Assembly (NCBI GenBank): GCA_002633005.1
Contig: NMRA01001284.1
Span: 5,243 to 25,720, forward strand
DNA: 20,478 nucleotides
From: Phoronis australis
Taxonomy: Eukaryota > Phoronida > Phoronidae
Direction: 5' to 3'
The notes below the pieces were generated by a model, which saw only the letters and a program-made list of their open reading frames with translations, searched no databases and was not told where the DNA came from. The translations under genes were made by a program, and so were the position numbers. Shown one piece after another: positions 17,162-20,478 of this stretch. Every line of letters begins with the position of its first letter. The stretch's first letter is position 1.

Positions 17162-17287
17162 ATGTATTTGTTTGGGGAGGTTGTCACTGTTCTTCTGCAA
17201 TACTCAGTGGAAGAAACAAGTATTGGCAACAAGCTAACCAACGCACTGCGTGACAGATTTTGGTAATGAAGCAAATAAAGAGCCAGG
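17162..17287 (-). CDS. Candidate upstream exon of the same minus-strand gene (two possible acceptors)
   Basis: The donor CAT|GTAAGAG leaves AT, which with the first T of the next exon makes Ile; the junction reads SPNKY-I-PNGSQG. Two acceptors are possible. TTCTAGTTTGTATTTCAG gives 126 bases reading LALYLLHYQNLSRSALVSLL and on into VSSTEYCRRTVTTSPNKY. TTCCACTGAGTATTGCAG gives a 33-base mini-exon (17162-17194) reading RTVTTSPNKY. Both versions are phase 2 at each end, so either fits. The longer form contains a hydrophobic stretch that could be a signal-like or membrane segment, or could simply be pyrimidine-rich intron translated by chance. I favour the shorter form slightly because the pyrimidine tract before 17195 is long. 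Confidence 0.42.
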
Positions 17288-17289
17288 CT

Positions 17290-18030
17290 GAAATACAAAC
17301 TAGAATCAGTTTCTATAGACCCTGTGCTCTACTAGACACATTTGGCATGTCGGAAAATAATTTCTATTTCGTTTCCATTGTACACAAGCATCAAAGAAAT
17401 AAGTATGTCAGGAAACTGACATTATGTACATAATGTATAGAATTATAATTTATAACCTAGGTATTTCTCCACGGACGTTAGCCCTACATGTTGTCTCTAC
17501 TGTCGGGGAATCTGTATGTCGGATAAAATGAACCCACCCCTCAAATATTCGAGGTGGTTTACTTGGAGTTAAGCCACGCTGGTGATGTCATTTTCGTTTT
17601 TCTGACGACGTTTTTTGTTTTTTTATTTTTTATTTTTCGATCCTGCCTCAAGGGGTTTGGGTTAAGACCACTAAAGCCCCTCGTATGCCGCTGGATCCTC
17701 AGTTGTGGGGTTTCCGAAATACACAACTTACAATGTCCACCGAGCCACTGCAGCTGAATGTGTCGTAGGCGATTACGCGATAGCAGATGCACTGGACTAG
17801 AAAAAGCGGATGAGCGCAATATTCACCTTGTATATTATATTTTATCATAAACGTTCTGTAGCTCAATTGTTTTCATACTTTACAAGCAATGCATTGGGAT
17901 ATACATGTATTAAAGAAGATAAAAACAAGTATCTATTTCGAATCGCGCATTTTGTTGCTGGTTTTTTACGTAGAATAGTCCCATTGGTGGTCCTGTAGAC
18001 TTCTAAGCATCAAAATAAAGGTAGTAGCCG
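17290..18030. other. Non-coding between opposing genes, possible shared 5' region
   Basis: Apart from the 65-base candidate, no exon is supported. It should hold the 5' part of the minus-strand gene and the upstream region of the plus-strand gene at 18192. A T-rich tract at 17610-17637 makes spurious frames. The imperfect inverted pair CCACCCCTC/GAGGTGG lies at 17533-17557. Confidence 0.4.
17732..17796 (-). CDS. Possible 65-base exon, minus strand
   Basis: CGCTTTTTCTAG precedes it and CATT|GTAAGT follows, both good sites. Two frames are open: one reads QCICYRVIAYDTFSCSGSVD with four cysteines, the other reads PVHLLSRNRLRHIQLQWLGG. The frame that would leave phase 2, needed to join 17162-17287 directly, contains TAA. 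It therefore needs an intervening exon or belongs to another transcript. Confidence 0.28.
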
Positions 18031-18032
18031 TG

Positions 18033-18039
18033 TATAAAG
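18033..18039 (+). promoter_or_regulatory. Possible TATA box
   Basis: TATAAAG lies 159 bases before the ATG of the signal-peptide exon. If it is used, transcription would start near 18063 and give a 5' untranslated region of about 130 bases. No other core element is clear. Confidence 0.4.
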
Positions 18040-18191
18040 TCGTTCACCATAGACGGCATATTTACTCTTATTACTTCCTTGTTCCTATCCAACAAAGCCT
18101 GTTTACACTGTAGCCAAAACATCAGTTACGCGCTAATAGCTAAACACCACGGTCGGTTTGAATTTGACAACATTGACTTGCAAAAACCGGG

Positions 18192-18261
18192 ATGGCTGCA
18201 TCAAAGTTCCGATCCAATTTTCTGTTCATAATTAGCTGTAGCGTCTTGACCTCAACTCCAG
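18192..18261 (+). CDS. First coding exon: signal peptide of a secreted or membrane protein
   Basis: ATG at 18192 in context CCGGGATGG opens 23 codons, MAASKFRSNFLFIISCSVLT-STP, and one base (G) before the donor GTAAGC. It has a short basic N-region (K5, R8), a hydrophobic core FLFIISCSVL and small polar residues at the end: a standard secretory signal. A signal-peptide exon ended by a phase-1 intron is very common in animal extracellular proteins. The mucin-like exon at 9151 also has a phase-1 acceptor, but lies upstream on the same strand and cannot be its partner. The partner exon is not identified. Candidates with phase-1 acceptors at 18649 and 19949 are short and weak, so it may be outside the window. 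Confidence 0.6.
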
Positions 18262-18853
18262 GTAAGCATTTAACATATACGTGCACTTACTAGTTTTTAT
18301 AATATAATGTTTAATTAATTGATCCTTCAAGCTATACAGTACTTTTCAAAAGAACCTAAACAGAATTCAGTCAAATTTGGATAAACTCCTTATTTCAAAA
18401 ACTTGTCAAACCTTTGTCTCAGTAGAATGGATTTTTTGTCGGACTCTAATCACAGTTTACTATCACGTTAGAGTGAATAGCACCTAATTGTATAGTTGTA
18501 CATGCATTTGCGAGGTAAGTTGTTGCAAGTTAGACAAATGCGTGGGGTCACACCAGCAAAGTAGTTTATCGAGAAATTAGTTGTTTTCACAGACGTACTC
18601 TAATGCAGTCGAAAAAATGTTTATGCGTCGAAGACGACGCTGTTTCAGTTAGTTTTAAAAGTACTGTGAGTCAAAACGAGCCATTAGTTATAGTAATCCT
18701 CACAGTTAAAAAGCATCAGTGTTTCTTTTAACCTTCATTACAAATAATAGAATATACAATAATAAGAGTCAGCCCATACAGCACTAGAAAGCGATGGCGC
18801 AGAAATCCAGGGTGAATGAACTTACGGAGATAGCAAATCACGAATTCAAATGA
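18262..18853 (+). other. First intron of the signal-peptide gene (start)
   Basis: It begins GTAAGC. Possible acceptors end at 18428 (CTTTGTCTCAG), 18591 (GTTTTCACAG) and 18649 (GCTGTTTCAG). The last opens a phase-1 frame VSFKSTVSQNEPLVIVILTV of modest appeal, ending at TAA about 27 codons on, with no good donor. None is strong enough to annotate as an exon. Confidence 0.4.
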
Positions 18854-19285
18854 GCTCAGCTCATTACTCATGCACGTCTGCGGCAAAATTAACCGTGACT
18901 TTGTCTCGCACGGCTACGACGCGAATGTCTCAGTTGTTGGATTTCTATGAAATGGCCAGAGTAAATCCTCACCGCTTGCACAAGCAAACGCAGACGAGAT
19001 GCTAGAAGTAGAGTTGTCGCCCTCGAGAGGATGCACGTTTCAAACAGATTCAAATGTAATACACGCGATAACAATGAGTCAACGACAGAGATTTGTTGTT
19101 GTCAGGCGATACACTGGTTAATTTTTACAGGGGGATAAGCACTGAGCACGAAGTGGCCCCATGCCGTGTGGATTTACGCACGCCGGGAGAATGAAGGTCA
19201 CCATGCGAAATTCGTCTCATAGTCCAGCGAAACAAAATCCTCGAGATTAATTTTGTTGCAGATACGTATGAGCAATGAGCTGAGC
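18854..19285. mobile_element. Foldback/MITE-like element with about 75-bp inverted arms
   Basis: The left arm 18854-18926 and the reverse complement of the right arm 19210-19285 both begin GCTCAGCTCATT(A/G)CTCAT. They then share TCTGC, CAAAATTAA, TTTGT(C/T)TCGC and CGAAT in the same order with small gaps. Weaker similarity (GTAAATCC, CAC) may extend inward to about 18975 and 19160. The centre of about 280 bases has no transposase. This is the structure of a non-autonomous DNA transposon or foldback element. Target-site duplication could not be set with confidence because the outer borders are drifted. The open frame on the minus strand inside it is not a gene. Confidence 0.75.
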
Positions 19286-19342
19286 CTATTTTATGGGCGG
19301 CACAGCAATTAAAAGAGTGTGTGTTTGGGGGGGGGGGTGGAT

Positions 19343-19460
19343 GAAGTCCCCTCAGCCTCCTTGTGGTGCACCGCCTATATAGACCATGTGCGGAGTAGGA
19401 CTGAAAAAGTGGGGGGTTATAGCCCCTCCAGCCCCCTACAGTGCGCCGCCCATGTATTTG
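19343..19460. repeat. Two adjacent units of a dispersed repeat, about 76 bp each
   Basis: CCCCTCAGCCTCCTTGTGGT followed by GCACCGCC at 19349 is echoed by CCCCTCCAGCCCCCTACAGT followed by GCGCCGCC at about 19425. The second unit, with GAAAAAGTGGGG before it, aligns with 2971-3040. An 11-base G run at 19327-19337 precedes the array. The open frame across it is repeat-derived. Confidence 0.65.
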
Positions 19461-19504
19461 AATTCGAGGTGCCTAAATTTCCGTCTGCGCTGGGTGGACA
19501 GTGA

Positions 19505-20478
19505 TCACCAGCCAGTCTTATCATGAAACTTGTTCTGTCTGAACTTAGATCGAATTCTATTAAACTCAAGACAAATTTCAAAATGCCTTTTTAAGATCAA
19601 AAGTAAGACCGAAATCTGTCTAGCCTATGGCCGAAAGTTCGTATGCTAGGGAACAAGACCATAATCACTGTTAACAAGTTTCGTAAACATTTTCACAATC
19701 TAATGTCCCTAAACAAAGTCAAACTGAAGATTTTGTGCTTCGATTCGAGAACCAGCAAAGGACCGTGGAGAAAATACAGTGCAACTTCAGTAGAGGCACA
19801 ATTGAAAATACATCTTGCAGGCATACCGAACGAATTCTCAGGTGTTTCCAAAACAAAAATAAACCTCGATTTAGACTTTCAAGACCATGATTATTCTTGA
19901 AACAGTATTTTACACTTGCATCTTTAACTTTTGTGAGTTTACAACAGGAGGCGAAGTTGTAGTCTACATGATTATCTACGGCAACCGTCTACGATACCCT
20001 CGGCGAAATCTATATGTACCACTGGTACCACAATAAAAACCCGTGACAAGATTTCTTACCATACTAACACGTATAAACACCACGGTCATTAGATACGAAC
20101 TTTTTCTATTTTCGTGTGACGTTATTGTACATTACAGTCAAGTGACCTAATTATCGGACGTTTTGGCACGTTTTGCATTATATTTAATTGAAAATACTAC
20201 GGATTGTTGTAAATTCTTTGCTGAAATAAAGATTTACCTTCACGGAATTGTTCTGTTACTATATCTTGTCACTGAAAGCCACATTTATGTTCCGACTGAT
20301 CTTCAAAAAACACAACAACCAAACCTAAATATCGGACACCATGTTTCTCCATACGCCACACCGCGGAAAACTGACTAACCATGTAATGGCCGCGGGCACC
20401 TTGTCGCCAAATTTCAGCTCGAGTGTTTTGACATATATGCTGCTAGAACCCAGGTCCATTCGCAACAAAATTATCCAT
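19505..20478. other. No confident gene; one open frame of uncertain status
   Basis: An ATG frame at 19643-19900 encodes 85 basic residues (starting MLGNKTIITVNKFRKHFHNL) with no recognised motif. A splice acceptor TGAGTTTACAACAG ends at 19948, and the phase-1 frame after it reads GGEVVVYMIIYGNRLRYPRR and stops eleven codons on. Either could belong to the gene starting at 18192, but neither has a matching donor or family likeness. The frame at 20163 has no ATG and is not supported. Confidence 0.3.

Noticed and set aside
17554-17819. Open frames on both strands around the T-rich tract
   Set aside because: They are driven by the poly-T stretch at 17610-17637, have no ATG at their apparent starts and match no family. 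Only the splice-bounded 65-base part is kept as a weak exon.
19643-19900. 85-residue ATG frame rich in Lys and Asn
   Set aside because: It has no motif, no splice partner and no upstream promoter signal. It is described under the 3' region but not called a gene.
1-20478. CRISPR arrays, tRNA, rRNA and prokaryotic operons
   Set aside because: No regularly spaced direct repeats, no tRNA A/B-box pair with cloverleaf and no rRNA-like conserved blocks were seen on either strand.

Overview
The window looks like animal nuclear DNA, probably from a marine invertebrate, although the species cannot be fixed from sequence alone. It is AT-rich and intron-bearing. Its coding segments are short and bounded by GT/AG splice sites. 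It carries eukaryotic transposon relics: a Merlin DNA transposase, a non-LTR retrotransposon fragment, small inverted-repeat elements with hAT-like ends and a long-arm foldback element. Nothing resembles bacterial operons or ribosome binding sites, and most open frames that begin with ATG are not genes.

Layout. 1-1.7 kb is a diverged tandem/dispersed repeat, with a reverse-transcriptase C-terminal fragment sitting inside its second copy. 2.4-5.2 kb is a transposon cluster. It has a small TIR element at 2385-2523, a decayed Merlin transposase at 3094-4590 (two coding blocks separated by an apparent 708-bp intron, one frameshift, two in-frame stops), and a second small TIR element at 4731-4961. 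5.2-9.1 kb is mostly non-coding. It holds a possible first coding exon at 5652 (+) and a convincing 3'-terminal exon of an unrecognised gene at 6883-7203 (-), with an acceptor site before it and a polyadenylation signal after it.

9151-11232 (+) is the best gene in the window. It is the 3' part of a mucin-like, Ser/Thr-rich, single-pass membrane glycoprotein. The transmembrane exon has an internal, phase-matched splice donor. Use of the donor joins a second exon and gives a 59-residue tail; read-through gives a 14-residue tail and meets a polyadenylation signal just after the stop. Two cytoplasmic tails are therefore predicted. The 5' exons of this gene were not found.

11.2-15.0 kb shows no gene. 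15.0-15.9 kb has a probable retrotransposon 3' end and a duplicated trinucleotide microsatellite. On the minus strand, 16.1-17.8 kb contains at least one well-supported internal coding exon (16687-16866) plus candidate flanking exons of an unrecognised protein. At 18192 (+) a signal-peptide exon with an upstream TATA box starts another secreted or membrane gene, which runs on through a phase-1 intron. That intron, or the region beyond it, holds a foldback element with arms of about 75 bp (18854-19285) and a tandem repeat related to sequence at 2971-3040.

No rRNA, tRNA, CRISPR array or prokaryotic element was recognised. All gene models are hand-read from splice signals and open frames and were not tested against transcripts or databases.
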